DNA of 64,000 nucleotides. Origin: Agreia sp. Leaf283 (GTDB lineage Bacteria; Actinomycetota; Actinomycetes; Actinomycetales; Microbacteriaceae). The stretch is taken from the NCBI RefSeq assembly GCF_001422485.1, contig NZ_LMNF01000002.1:755949-819948 (forward strand). Reading direction: 5' to 3'. Below the pieces are notes generated by a model. The model saw only the letters and a program-made list of their open reading frames with translations. It searched no databases and was not told where the DNA came from. Position numbers and translations under genes: made by a program. Shown here in pieces: positions 39,977 through 48,218 of this stretch. Every line of letters begins with the position of its first letter. Position 1 is the first letter of the stretch.

Positions 39977-40866
39977 AACTCGCCGCCGATCTTCTCGAGG
40001 CGCGCGACCCGGTCGACGATGGGCGGGTGCGTGCTGAACAGGCGTGTGAGCATGCCGGGCTTGAGCGGGTCTGCGATCCACATGTGCGACATCGACGACG
40101 ACTGCTTCTGCATCGGCCGCCCGTAGGCCTGCAGCTTCTCGAGCGCGCTGGCGAGGGCGTCCGGGTGCCGGGTGGTGAGCGCTCCTGTGGCATCGGCCAG
40201 GTACTCGCGCTGGCGCGACACCGCCGCCTGCACGAGGCCGGCGACCAGCGGAGCGACGAGCATGGCGACGAGCCCGAGGATGAGCACGACCGGGTTGCCT
40301 CCGCCTCCGCCCCCGTTGTTGTTGCTGCGTCCGCCGCCGAAGAAGGCGAAGCGCAGGAACATGTCGGCGATGAAGCCAACAGCCACGACGAGGCCGAACA
40401 CGATCATCGAGACGCGGATGTCGTAGTTGCGCACGTGACCGAGCTCGTGGGCCATGACCCCCTCGAGTTCGGCATCAGTCATGATGTCGAGCAGGCCCGT
40501 GGTGGCCGCGACGCTGGCGTGCTGCGGATCACGGCCGGTCGCGAAGGCGTTGGGGGCGGGGTCGTTGACGATATAGACGGCGGGCATCGGCGTACCCGTC
40601 GTGATCGAGAGGTTCTCGACGATGCGCCAGAGCCGCGGATTGTCGGCCTTCTGGATCTGCACGGCGCCGCTCGACATGATGGCCTGCCGGCTGGCCGCGA
40701 AGTACTGGAACAGCGCGTAGGCGATCGCGACGGCCACCGTGATGACGACGATCGTCGTGTTGTTGTAGATCACGCTCGCCAGCCAGCCCAGCCCGCCGAT
40801 GATCAGCAGGAAGACCAGGACGATGAAGACGGTATTGCGTTTGTTCCTGGCGATCGCCCGGTACAT
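39973..40866 (-). CDS. M48-family membrane metalloprotease (HtpX-like)
   Basis: The 297-residue protease has two N-terminal helices (about 12-58), the zinc motif His140-Glu-Leu-Gly-His144, two further helices separated by a Gly/Asn-rich stretch, and the third ligand in SRQREYLADA (about residue 222). It degrades or surveys membrane proteins in relatives. It starts 18 bases after the lemA stop. The lemA-htpX pairing is widely conserved, so the two proteins probably work together at the membrane. Confidence 0.94.
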   Translation of the reverse strand: MYRAIARNKRNTVFIVLVFLLIIGGLGWLASVIYNNTTIVVITVAVAIAYALFQYFAASRQAIMSSGAVQIQKADNPRLWRIVENLSITTGTPMPAVYIVNDPAPNAFATGRDPQHASVAATTGLLDIMTDAELEGVMAHELGHVRNYDIRVSMIVFGLVVAVGFIADMFLRFAFFGGGRSNNNGGGGGGNPVVLILGLVAMLVAPLVAGLVQAAVSRQREYLADATGALTTRHPDALASALEKLQAYGRPMQKQSSSMSHMWIADPLKPGMLTRLFSTHPPIVDRVARLEKIGGEF

Positions 40867-40884
40867 TCAGCCCCCGCTCGGAGG

Positions 40885-41451
40885 CTAGAACTGCACGCGC
40901 GGCGGCTCTGCGATGGCGGCCAGGTCGGCCACCTCGAAGAACTCGCGCTCGGTGAAGCCGAGTCTCTTGGCGAAGACGTTGTTCGGGAAGACGCGGATCT
41001 TGGTGTTCAGCTCGCGGACTCCACCGTTGTAGAAGCGGCGTGACGCCTGCACCTTGTCTTCGGTGTCGACGAGTTCGGCCTGCAGCTGAAGGAAGTTCTG
41101 GCTGGCCTGTAACTGGGGGTAGGCCTCCGCCACGGCGAAGATGCTCTTGAGGGCCGTCTGCATGTGGGTCTCGGCGACGGACGCGTCGACCGGGCCCTGC
41201 GCCTGGAGGGTCTCGGCGCGCGCGGCGGTGACCGACTCGAAGACGCCCTTCTCGTGCGCCGCGTATCCCTTCACGCTCTCGATGAGGTTCGGGATCAGGT
41301 CGGCGCGGCGCTTGAGCTGCACCGTGATGTCGCTCCACGCCTCGTCGACGCGCACTTTCAGGGTGACGAGGGAGTTGTAGGTGGCCCACAGATAGATTCC
41401 GATGATGGCCACGAGCACGACGACGACGATTACCGGGATGAGCCATTCCAT
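40885..41451 (-). CDS. lemA: LemA family protein
   Basis: The 188-residue protein has one N-terminal transmembrane helix (about 4-24) and a helical bundle with the family signature YNSLVTLKVRVDEAWSDITVQLKRRADLIPNLIESVKGYAAHE and ending RVFPNNVFAKRLGFTEREFFEV. The ATG at 41451 (MEWLIP) is preferred over an in-frame codon at 41469. The function is unknown; it lies directly upstream of the M48 protease gene. Confidence 0.94.
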   Translation of the reverse strand: MEWLIPVIVVVVLVAIIGIYLWATYNSLVTLKVRVDEAWSDITVQLKRRADLIPNLIESVKGYAAHEKGVFESVTAARAETLQAQGPVDASVAETHMQTALKSIFAVAEAYPQLQASQNFLQLQAELVDTEDKVQASRRFYNGGVRELNTKIRVFPNNVFAKRLGFTEREFFEVADLAAIAEPPRVQF

Positions 41452-41521
41452 GCGATCACTATAAGCCAACCCCCAGCAGACCCGGTTCGCTGTGGAGCAA
41501 GCTCCCAGAGATCATCCCTGA

Positions 41522-42238
41522 TCAGGGGCGTTGCTCCGCCTGCGGCAGGGATGCAACGGCGCGCAGCACCTCCGCTATGACCGAGGGCTCGGCGAGCACG
41601 CGGAAATGACCGCTGAGAGGCAGGGCGATGTTCGTCGCACCGGCGAGCTCGCTGCCGCTCGGGATGTGGGTGTCGTAGTACGGGTAGATCGAGATGATGT
41701 GCTCGTTGATCGCCTTCTCCGCCGCGAGCGCGGCGATGCTCCCCTGCCCCGGCGCGAACTCGCGAAGCGGCCTCGTGAGCGGCAGCCGTGAGAGGGTCGA
41801 GCCCTGGAAGGGCGACGCGATCGCGACCACCCCCGCGACCCGCCCATCCGGATCGTCGAAGGCGAGCACATGCTTGCCGATGAGCCCGCCCTTGCTGTGC
41901 GCCACGATCACCACGTCGGTGAGGTCGCGCTCGCGCAGCACGGCACCGGCCATCCTGGCGGCCTGGGGAATCGGGATGCTGTTTCGCTGCAGTCCGGGCA
42001 CGATGAAGCACGGATGCCCCTGCTCGTGCAGTGCCTCCGCGACGGGGAGCAGGTACTCCCACTTCTCGTAGACGCCGGGCACGAGGAGGACGGGTCTGCC
42101 CGATCCCGTCTCGAACGGCACCGGATCGGGCCGCGCCTGCGCGTTGCGGCGTTCGGCCGCGAGCGCGTAGGCGTAGTCGCCGATCCAGACTCCGGCGCGG
42201 TCGCGCAGGCGGCGGGGGGCGCGGAGGCGGGGCGACAT
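41522..42238 (-). CDS. Lipase-like alpha/beta hydrolase
   Basis: The 238-residue protein has VLLVPGVYEKWEYLLPVAEAL (oxyanion-hole strand), the nucleophile elbow VIVAHSKGGLIGKHVL (A-H-S-K-G), and VVAIASPFQGSTLSR, which together resemble bacterial triacylglycerol lipases or acyl transferases of the Lip/PGAP1 type. A C-terminal SGHFRVLAEPSV supplies the likely catalytic His. No signal peptide is evident; the N-terminus is Arg-rich. It follows the GH1 operon on the same strand with its own start, 70 bases from lemA. Confidence 0.85.
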   Translation of the reverse strand: MSPRLRAPRRLRDRAGVWIGDYAYALAAERRNAQARPDPVPFETGSGRPVLLVPGVYEKWEYLLPVAEALHEQGHPCFIVPGLQRNSIPIPQAARMAGAVLRERDLTDVVIVAHSKGGLIGKHVLAFDDPDGRVAGVVAIASPFQGSTLSRLPLTRPLREFAPGQGSIAALAAEKAINEHIISIYPYYDTHIPSGSELAGATNIALPLSGHFRVLAEPSVIAEVLRAVASLPQAEQRP

Positions 42239-42256
42239 GCCCGTAAGCCTAGGCGT

Positions 42257-43699
42257 CTACCGTCTGCGGTTGCCGGCCAGCGCCTGCAGCCAGCGGTACG
42301 AGTCCTTGGGTGTGCGCTCCTGGGTGGCGAAGTCGACGTGCACCAGGCCGAAGCGCTGGCTGTAGCCCGCCGCCCACTCGAAGTTGTCGAGAAGGCTCCA
42401 GACGAAGTAGCCCCGCAGATCGACGGATGCCGCCGGCCCCCCGGGCGCGGTGGCCCGCAGGGCGGACTCCAGGTGCCGGGCCAGATAGTCGATGCGTCTC
42501 GGGTCGGCGACGACCCGTTCCCCCGTGCGCTCGTCGAGCACGACGGACTCGGAGAAGCTGGCGCCCCCTTCGGTGATGAACACCGGCGGCAGGGCGGACC
42601 CGTACCTCTCTGCCATCTCCGCGAGCGTGGTCTCGAGGAACTCGGGAGCGATCGGCCAGCCGAATCCGGTGGTCGCGAACTCCGGCCAGGGTGCGAGGTG
42701 GAACGGCAGCGAGGTCATCGCGGCCGCGTCTCCGTCGGGCGACACGGCGCGGCCCGCCCCCGCGGCTATGCGCGTGGGGAAGTAGTAGTTGAGCCCGTAG
42801 AAGTCGAGGGGCTGCGAGATGATGTCGAGATCGCGGGAGTCGACCTCGAGGAGCGGCTTCAAGACTGCCGCGAATTCGTCCTGCGGTTGCGGGTACCGGC
42901 CCAGGAGCATGGGGTCGGCGAAGATGCGGTTGTGCAGCAGGTCGAACAGCCCCGCGAAGGCGGTGTCCTCGTCTGACGCGGTCGCGCCGGAGGTGGGCGT
43001 GTGCACGTTGGTGATGCCCACGAGACCCTTCACATCCGCGCCCCGGAGGCCCTCGACGGCGTAGCCATGGCCGAGCAGGAGGTTGTGCGCGACAGGCAGC
43101 GCGTCGAAAAGCAGCGTCTCCCCCGGCGCGTGGATGCCCAGGGCGTATCCGTTGAGCATCACGGTGGCGGGCTCGTTCACGGTGACCCAGTGGTCGACCC
43201 TGTCGCCGAAGCGCTCTCCCAGCAGGAAGGCGAGCTCGCCGAACCTCTGCGCGGTGTCTCGAGACAGCCAGCCCCCGGGCAGCTCGATCGGCGTGTCCCA
43301 GTGGAAGAGGGTGGCCATCGGGCTGATCCCGTCGGCCAGCAGCCGATCGATGAGGCGGTCGTAGAAGGCCACGCCCTGGTCGTTCAACCGGCCCGATCCG
43401 CCGGGCTGCACCCGGGGCCACGAGATCGAGAACCGATAGGAGTCGACACCGAGGTCGCGCACGAGGTCGACGTCCTCGTCGAGGCGATGGATGTGATCGG
43501 TCGCGACATCCGCGGTCGCTCCGCCCCGGATACGGCCGGGCTGGTGCATGAACGCATCCCACGTCGACGCCCCGCGCCCGCCCTCCCTCGTCGCCCCCTC
43601 GATCTGGAATGCGCTCGTGGCCACACCCAGCACGAAGTCACGAGGGAGTTCGGCGGCGAGCGTCTCCGCGCTCGGGAAGCGTGTGGCCTTCGACGTCAT
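42257..43699 (-). CDS. GH1 family beta-glucosidase
   Basis: The 480-residue TIM-barrel enzyme starts with DFVLGVATSAFQIEGA. The acid/base Glu176 lies in TVNEPATVMLNGY. The nucleophile is Glu377 in FITEGGAS, where most GH1 enzymes have ITENG, so Asn378 is Gly. The C-terminal VDLRGYFVWSLLDNFEWAAGYSQRFGLVHVD is typical. It should hydrolyse beta-glucosides in the cytoplasm, as no signal peptide is present. It overlaps the oxidase gene by four bases and is the last gene of the TetR operon. Confidence 0.95.
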   Translation of the reverse strand: MTSKATRFPSAETLAAELPRDFVLGVATSAFQIEGATREGGRGASTWDAFMHQPGRIRGGATADVATDHIHRLDEDVDLVRDLGVDSYRFSISWPRVQPGGSGRLNDQGVAFYDRLIDRLLADGISPMATLFHWDTPIELPGGWLSRDTAQRFGELAFLLGERFGDRVDHWVTVNEPATVMLNGYALGIHAPGETLLFDALPVAHNLLLGHGYAVEGLRGADVKGLVGITNVHTPTSGATASDEDTAFAGLFDLLHNRIFADPMLLGRYPQPQDEFAAVLKPLLEVDSRDLDIISQPLDFYGLNYYFPTRIAAGAGRAVSPDGDAAAMTSLPFHLAPWPEFATTGFGWPIAPEFLETTLAEMAERYGSALPPVFITEGGASFSESVVLDERTGERVVADPRRIDYLARHLESALRATAPGGPAASVDLRGYFVWSLLDNFEWAAGYSQRFGLVHVDFATQERTPKDSYRWLQALAGNRRR

Positions 43700-45030
43700 T
43701 CTCCGAGTACTCGATTCAGGTAGGGGTTCGCGAAGACGCGCTGCGGATCGAGGCGATCGCGCACGGCGAGGAAGTCGTCGTAGCGCGGATACATGTCGCG
43801 GAGCGCTGTCGAGTCCCTCGTATGCATCTTGCCCCAGTGCGGGCGCCCGCCGTAGCCGAGCATGATCTCCTCGACCGCTGAGAAGTACTCGGTCGGGTCC
43901 TCGCGGTAGTAGCGGTGCACGGCGATGTAGCCGCTCTCCCTGCCGTAGGCCGTCGACATCCACAGGTCGTCGGAGCGGGCGAAGCGCACCTCGACGGGGA
44001 ACGAGATCCGCCAGCCGCGGTCGTCGATGAGCCGCATCACGTCGCGCAGCGCATCCGGAACCGACTCGGCCGGGATCGCGTACTCCATCTCGCGGAAGCG
44101 CACGGTGCGCCGCGTGGCGAAGACGCGATGCGAGCGATCGGAGAACTCGCGGTTGCCCATCAGGCGTTCCGCCATGCCGTTGACCCGGGGAATGATGCCG
44201 GGCAGAGCGACGGCCGCCGCGCAGGTGGCCCGGTAGACACCGTTCGTCAGCGCCACGTCCTCGGTGAAGCGGGCCAGGGGTGTCAGGGGCCGCAGTTCTC
44301 CCGTGGCCGGCAGGCGCGTGTTCGTCTTCGTGACCGCCGTGCGGGTGTGCGGAAACCAGTAGAACTCGAAGTGATCGCTCGCCTCGACGCGCTCGGCAAG
44401 TGATCCGAGCGACGTCGGTGCGACGTCGAGGAGACCGCCGAGGGGCAACGGCACCTCGCGAGCGTGCAGGGCGAACGCGTCGACGCACTGGAGAGTGACC
44501 TCGACGAGGATGCCCAGGGCGCCGAGTCCGAGTGCCACGGCCGGCAGCAGCTCGGCGTTCTCGGTGTCGGAGACGCGGAGCAGCTCCCCGTCGCCCGTGA
44601 CGATCACGGCGCCGCGAACCTGGCCGGCGATGCCGGTGAACTCGGAGCCCGTTCCGTGCGTTCCGGTCGAGATCGCCCCGCTGATGCTCTGCCGGTCTAT
44701 GTCGCCGAGGTTCGGCATCGCGAGGCCGAGGGGTTCGAGGAGGCGGGGGATGTCGAAGAGCCGCGTGCCGGCGGCCAGGGTGACCCGCTTGCGATCGGTG
44801 TCGACTCCGACCAGCCCGGTGAGGGCATCCAGGTCGAGCTGCACCCCGGGAGCGACAGCGATGCCGGTGAAGCTGTGCCCCGCTCCGACCGCCTTGATGG
44901 TGAGCCCCGAGCGCGCCGCGGCGATCACGGCCCGCTGCACGGCGCCCGCGCTCGTCGGCCGCTCGACACGCTTCGGGCGCACGGCCTCGGTGCGACCCCA
45001 GTTGCGCCACACGGCGCCGCTTGCGCTCAC
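43696..45030 (-). CDS. FAD-dependent aldonolactone oxidase (D-arabinono-1,4-lactone oxidase type)
   Basis: The 444-residue flavoenzyme has a PCMH-type FAD domain: IKAVGAGHSFTGIAVAPGVQLDLDAL, with His52 at the usual covalent-flavin position, and LGDIDRQSISGAISTGTHGTG. The C-terminal ALO domain ends with GRPHWGKMHTRD (HWxK motif) and DRLDPQRVFANPYLNRVLG. It oxidises a sugar lactone or polyol with O2 or another acceptor; the substrate is unknown. It overlaps the genes on both sides by four bases. Confidence 0.93.
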   Translation of the reverse strand: MSASGAVWRNWGRTEAVRPKRVERPTSAGAVQRAVIAAARSGLTIKAVGAGHSFTGIAVAPGVQLDLDALTGLVGVDTDRKRVTLAAGTRLFDIPRLLEPLGLAMPNLGDIDRQSISGAISTGTHGTGSEFTGIAGQVRGAVIVTGDGELLRVSDTENAELLPAVALGLGALGILVEVTLQCVDAFALHAREVPLPLGGLLDVAPTSLGSLAERVEASDHFEFYWFPHTRTAVTKTNTRLPATGELRPLTPLARFTEDVALTNGVYRATCAAAVALPGIIPRVNGMAERLMGNREFSDRSHRVFATRRTVRFREMEYAIPAESVPDALRDVMRLIDDRGWRISFPVEVRFARSDDLWMSTAYGRESGYIAVHRYYREDPTEYFSAVEEIMLGYGGRPHWGKMHTRDSTALRDMYPRYDDFLAVRDRLDPQRVFANPYLNRVLGE

Positions 45031-46259
45031 AGGAACGCCTTCCCTTCTCCTCGGTAGCTCGGAACCATCGCGACCACCTCGTCGCCCGACACGATCGCCA
45101 CCTCCGCCACGTGCTCCGCGAGTTCACCCGACTTCGTGTGCCGCAGCCACGCCCGGTCGCCGATCCGCAGCTCGGCGGCGGCCGCGCCCGACAGGGGCGA
45201 CTGCACCTCGCCGGCCATCTCGCGGGCCTGCAGCTCGAGCCCCTCCGGCCAGACGATCTCGGGGGTCCTGTCCTTCTGCGGCGGTCCGGATGCGATCCAG
45301 CCGCCCCCGAGGAGCGTCGCCATCTTCGGCGTCGGCTTGCGCACCACCGACAGCGCGAACGCGGCCGCGGGGGCGGGCCGGAATCGGGAGTACGTGTCGA
45401 AGAGGTGACCGCCCAGCAGGCCGGAGCCGGCCGCGATCTCCGTCACCGACGCATCCGCCGATGTGCTCTCGAGCGAGCCGGTGCCTCCGCCGTTGACGAA
45501 CTCCAGCGGCGAGACGCGCCCCACCGCCTCGACGATGGCTCCGCGCCTGTCGGTGAGTTCCGCGACAGAATGCGTCTGCATCCAATCGAGCACGACGGCG
45601 CGCGCCGGATTGCCCCTCGGCCTGTTGCCGACGCCGGCGATCTGCGCCTCGTAGCCCATGATGCCCACGAGCGTGAAGCCGGGGCGTCGCTCGATGGCCT
45701 CTGCCAGGCGCCGGGCCTGGGCGACCTCGCGCACCGGGGATCTCCACACTCCGACATGACCGAGCGGCCGCGTGACGAACGACATGTCGATCTCGAGGCA
45801 GAGCCGAAGATCCTCACGCGTGCCGGGCGGCGCGACCTCGTCGATGAAGTCGAGGTGGTCGAGCGAGTCGATCATCAGCGTCACCCGCGAGGCGAGCTCC
45901 GGGCTCGAGGCGAGCTCGCGCATCGCCGTGACGTCGACGCTCGGATAGCCCACGACGACGTCGTCGATCGTCTCGGCCAGCCAGAGCGCCTCGGGAAGCG
46001 TATATGCCAGCACCCCCGCGTATCCGTCGAGCGCGAGCACGGCATCGACCAGAGACCGGATGCGCACCGATTTGGATGCGACACGGATGGTCGTTCCGGC
46101 GGCCCTGTCGAGCATGTCGTAGGCATTGTGCGAGAACGCCTCGAGGCCGACGGCGGCGAGCGGGGTCTCGAGGTGCGCCGTGGCCGCGGCCAGGCGCGGC
46201 CACCAGCTCGACGGCGTGCGCCAGGGCTCGGTGTCGGGGCGGAGGAGAGGAGGGATCAC
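45027..46259 (-). CDS. PLP alanine racemase-like / D-threonine aldolase-like enzyme
   Basis: The 410-residue protein has a fold-type III PLP barrel N-terminal domain with the cofactor Lys in RVASKSVRIRSLVDAVL, and VGIMGYEAQIAG, EFVNGGGTGSLES and a C-terminal beta domain (PPQKDRTPEIVWPEGLEL...). It fits the group annotated as amino acid deaminase/aldolase. I recall this gene beside D-arabinono-lactone oxidase in many actinobacteria. GTG 46259 follows GAGGTAA. The substrate is unknown, possibly a D-hydroxy-amino acid. Confidence 0.85.
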   Translation of the reverse strand: MIPPLLRPDTEPWRTPSSWWPRLAAATAHLETPLAAVGLEAFSHNAYDMLDRAAGTTIRVASKSVRIRSLVDAVLALDGYAGVLAYTLPEALWLAETIDDVVVGYPSVDVTAMRELASSPELASRVTLMIDSLDHLDFIDEVAPPGTREDLRLCLEIDMSFVTRPLGHVGVWRSPVREVAQARRLAEAIERRPGFTLVGIMGYEAQIAGVGNRPRGNPARAVVLDWMQTHSVAELTDRRGAIVEAVGRVSPLEFVNGGGTGSLESTSADASVTEIAAGSGLLGGHLFDTYSRFRPAPAAAFALSVVRKPTPKMATLLGGGWIASGPPQKDRTPEIVWPEGLELQAREMAGEVQSPLSGAAAAELRIGDRAWLRHTKSGELAEHVAEVAIVSGDEVVAMVPSYRGEGKAFL

Positions 46260-46264
46260 GGTAC

Positions 46265-47506
46265 TTACCTCACGGATCTGATTCGGGCGACGGCGAGGGC
46301 GCCGCCGAAGGCGAAGAGCGCGGACAGGATGAAGAGTCCCTGGAAGCCGCCGAGCCAGGCGACCACGGCGGCTCCGAGCAGGGGCGCCATGGCCTGCGGC
46401 ACGGCCGTCGCGATGTTCATGATGCCGAGGTCCTTTCCCCGGGTCGCGGGGTCGGGCAGCACCTGCGTCGCGAGCGCCTGGTCGACGCTGAGGAAGCATC
46501 CGTAGCCGGCGCCCAGCAGCCCGGCGGCGATCATGGCGACAGACAGCTCCGGCACGAAGGCGAGCAGCAACGCGGCCACCGCCTGCAGCGTCGACGACAC
46601 GAACACGAAGATGCGCCGACGGCCCAGCCGATCGCTGAGGGCGCCGGCGCCGAGCGAGGAGAGCACCACGAAGACCATGTAGATCAGGGTGAGCACGATC
46701 AGGTCGTCTTCGGCGTTCTCGTCGTCCAGGCCGTACATGAGGAAGTACAGCAGCAGCGTCGTGCCGAGCGCATTGCCCGTGTTGACGAGGATGCGGCCGA
46801 GCAGGGTCCAGCCGAAGTCCGGGTACTGGCGGGGACTGATCCACAGTTCGTCGATCAACCGCCCGCGCGGCACGCTCCGTGCGGCCTCGCGGGTCAGCAC
46901 CTCGTCGCGGCCGAAGATCAGGAACGGCGCGACCAGGACGACGAGCAGCACCGCCATCGCGGCGTATCCCCCGAACTGACCGGTGAACAGGGTGAGCACG
47001 AGGACAAGGCCGAGGATCGTGCCGATCGCCTGCGGAGCAGAGATCCACCCCGACACGAAGCCGCGCTGGCCCACGGGAACCCGGTCGGAGATCGTGGCCG
47101 TGAGCGCCGCGGTGAGGACGCAGAAGCCGATGATCGAGAGGGTCCAGAAGACGCCCATGCCGACGAAGCCCTCCTGCAGGCCCAGAAGCAGCAGCGAGAC
47201 GGCGAACAGCAGTGCGCCGCCGGCGATCCACGGGCGCCGCCTGCCGAAGCGCGAGGTCGTGCGGTCGGAGAGAAGTCCCGTGACGGGGAAGGTGATGAAG
47301 GCCGCGACACCGGCGATTCCCGAGATCACCCCGAAGGCGACCACGTTGTCCACCCACGACGCAGCCCCCAGGCGCTGCTCGATCTGCACGGGCAGCAGCA
47401 GCTGCACCGGCGTGAGCTGGGCCATCCAGACGCCGAGCCAGGCGGCAGCGAAGAGGGCGATCCAGCCTCCCCCGACCCGACGGACGGGTTCGGCGAACAC
47501 GCTCAT
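46265..47506 (-). CDS. MFS transporter, probably for a sugar or glycoside
   Basis: The 413-residue, 12-helix permease carries PVTGLLSDRTTSRFGRRRPWIAGGALLF between TM2 and TM3. The GRRRPWI form of MFS motif A is shared with sucrose/disaccharide and GPH-like carriers. The mirrored motif after the central loop is AGALSDRLGRRRIFVF. In an operon with a cytoplasmic beta-glucosidase, import of a beta-glucoside is a reasonable inference. Its start overlaps the tetR stop by four bases. Confidence 0.9.
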   Translation of the reverse strand: MSVFAEPVRRVGGGWIALFAAAWLGVWMAQLTPVQLLLPVQIEQRLGAASWVDNVVAFGVISGIAGVAAFITFPVTGLLSDRTTSRFGRRRPWIAGGALLFAVSLLLLGLQEGFVGMGVFWTLSIIGFCVLTAALTATISDRVPVGQRGFVSGWISAPQAIGTILGLVLVLTLFTGQFGGYAAMAVLLVVLVAPFLIFGRDEVLTREAARSVPRGRLIDELWISPRQYPDFGWTLLGRILVNTGNALGTTLLLYFLMYGLDDENAEDDLIVLTLIYMVFVVLSSLGAGALSDRLGRRRIFVFVSSTLQAVAALLLAFVPELSVAMIAAGLLGAGYGCFLSVDQALATQVLPDPATRGKDLGIMNIATAVPQAMAPLLGAAVVAWLGGFQGLFILSALFAFGGALAVARIRSVR

Positions 47507-48099
47507 GCGGCGACCGCCAGACCCGCGACAGAATCGGCCGCGAAGTCGAGCGCCCGTGCGGCCGCCTCGTCGTCCCGAGTGACGAGCCACGAGAGGGTGA
47601 CGCCGTCTGTGACCACCACGAGGATGCGGGCGACATCGACGATCGGCATCGTCAAGGTCACATTCCAGAGCTCTGCCGCGGTGGCAAGGGCGTCTTCTGC
47701 CAGGGCGTGGTAGCGCTCGTACTGCCGGGAGGCGACCGCCTCGAGTGCGGGCGTGCGCAAGGCGTACTGGGTCAGTTCGAGCATGGCCTTCTCTCTGTGC
47801 GGATCGGAGCGCAGGTGCTGGAGGTACCGCTCGAGCCCGAGTCTGACGGTGTCGCGAAAGGACTCCCCCGGAGCGAGCGGCGGCAGCATGGCCCCTCGCT
47901 CGGCCTCGACGACCACGTTCACCAGCTCGGCCATGAGCGCGTCTCGAGACTCGAACGCGTAGTGGAAGCTCGCGAGGGCCATTCCCGCCTCCTGGCAGAT
48001 CGCCCGAACGCTGGCCGCCGCCACGCCCCGGGCGGCGACGACCCGGAAGGCTGCGGCGACGAGCTCGACTCGACGGTCCTGTGCCGACATCCTGGTCAT
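47503..48099 (-). CDS. TetR-family regulator of the glycoside operon
   Basis: The 198-residue protein has a TetR N-terminal HTH (RRVELVAAAFRVVAARGVAAASVRAICQEAGMALASFHYAFESRDAL) and a helical ligand-binding domain of BetI/TetR_C-like type. The ATG at 48099 follows GGAGGG. It heads the operon TetR-MFS-PLP enzyme-oxidase-GH1 and probably represses it from the palindrome just upstream, so the operon would be autoregulated. Confidence 0.93.
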   Translation of the reverse strand: MTRMSAQDRRVELVAAAFRVVAARGVAAASVRAICQEAGMALASFHYAFESRDALMAELVNVVVEAERGAMLPPLAPGESFRDTVRLGLERYLQHLRSDPHREKAMLELTQYALRTPALEAVASRQYERYHALAEDALATAAELWNVTLTMPIVDVARILVVVTDGVTLSWLVTRDDEAAARALDFAADSVAGLAVAA

Positions 48100-48115
48100 C
48101 GCGGCTCGCCCTCCC

Positions 48116-48137
48116 GAGTGGGTCGATCGTCCCACTC
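48116..48137. promoter_or_regulatory. Near-perfect palindrome, candidate TetR operator
   Basis: Arms GAGTGGG (48116-48122) and CCCACTC (48131-48137) are perfect complements around T-CGATCG-T, whose central six bases are also palindromic. Only one symmetric pair (T/T) breaks a 22-base dyad. It starts 17 bases upstream of the tetR ATG, in the 119-base gap between tetR and the divergent FGLLP-type gene. Size and placement fit a TetR-dimer operator. Confidence 0.7.
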
Positions 48138-48218
48138 CCGCCCAGTATGGCCCGCAGACTGTTTCGGGCGTGTGAAATGTTTGACTTCGAGTCGCAAAGG
48201 CCCCTAAATGGGAGGTAC

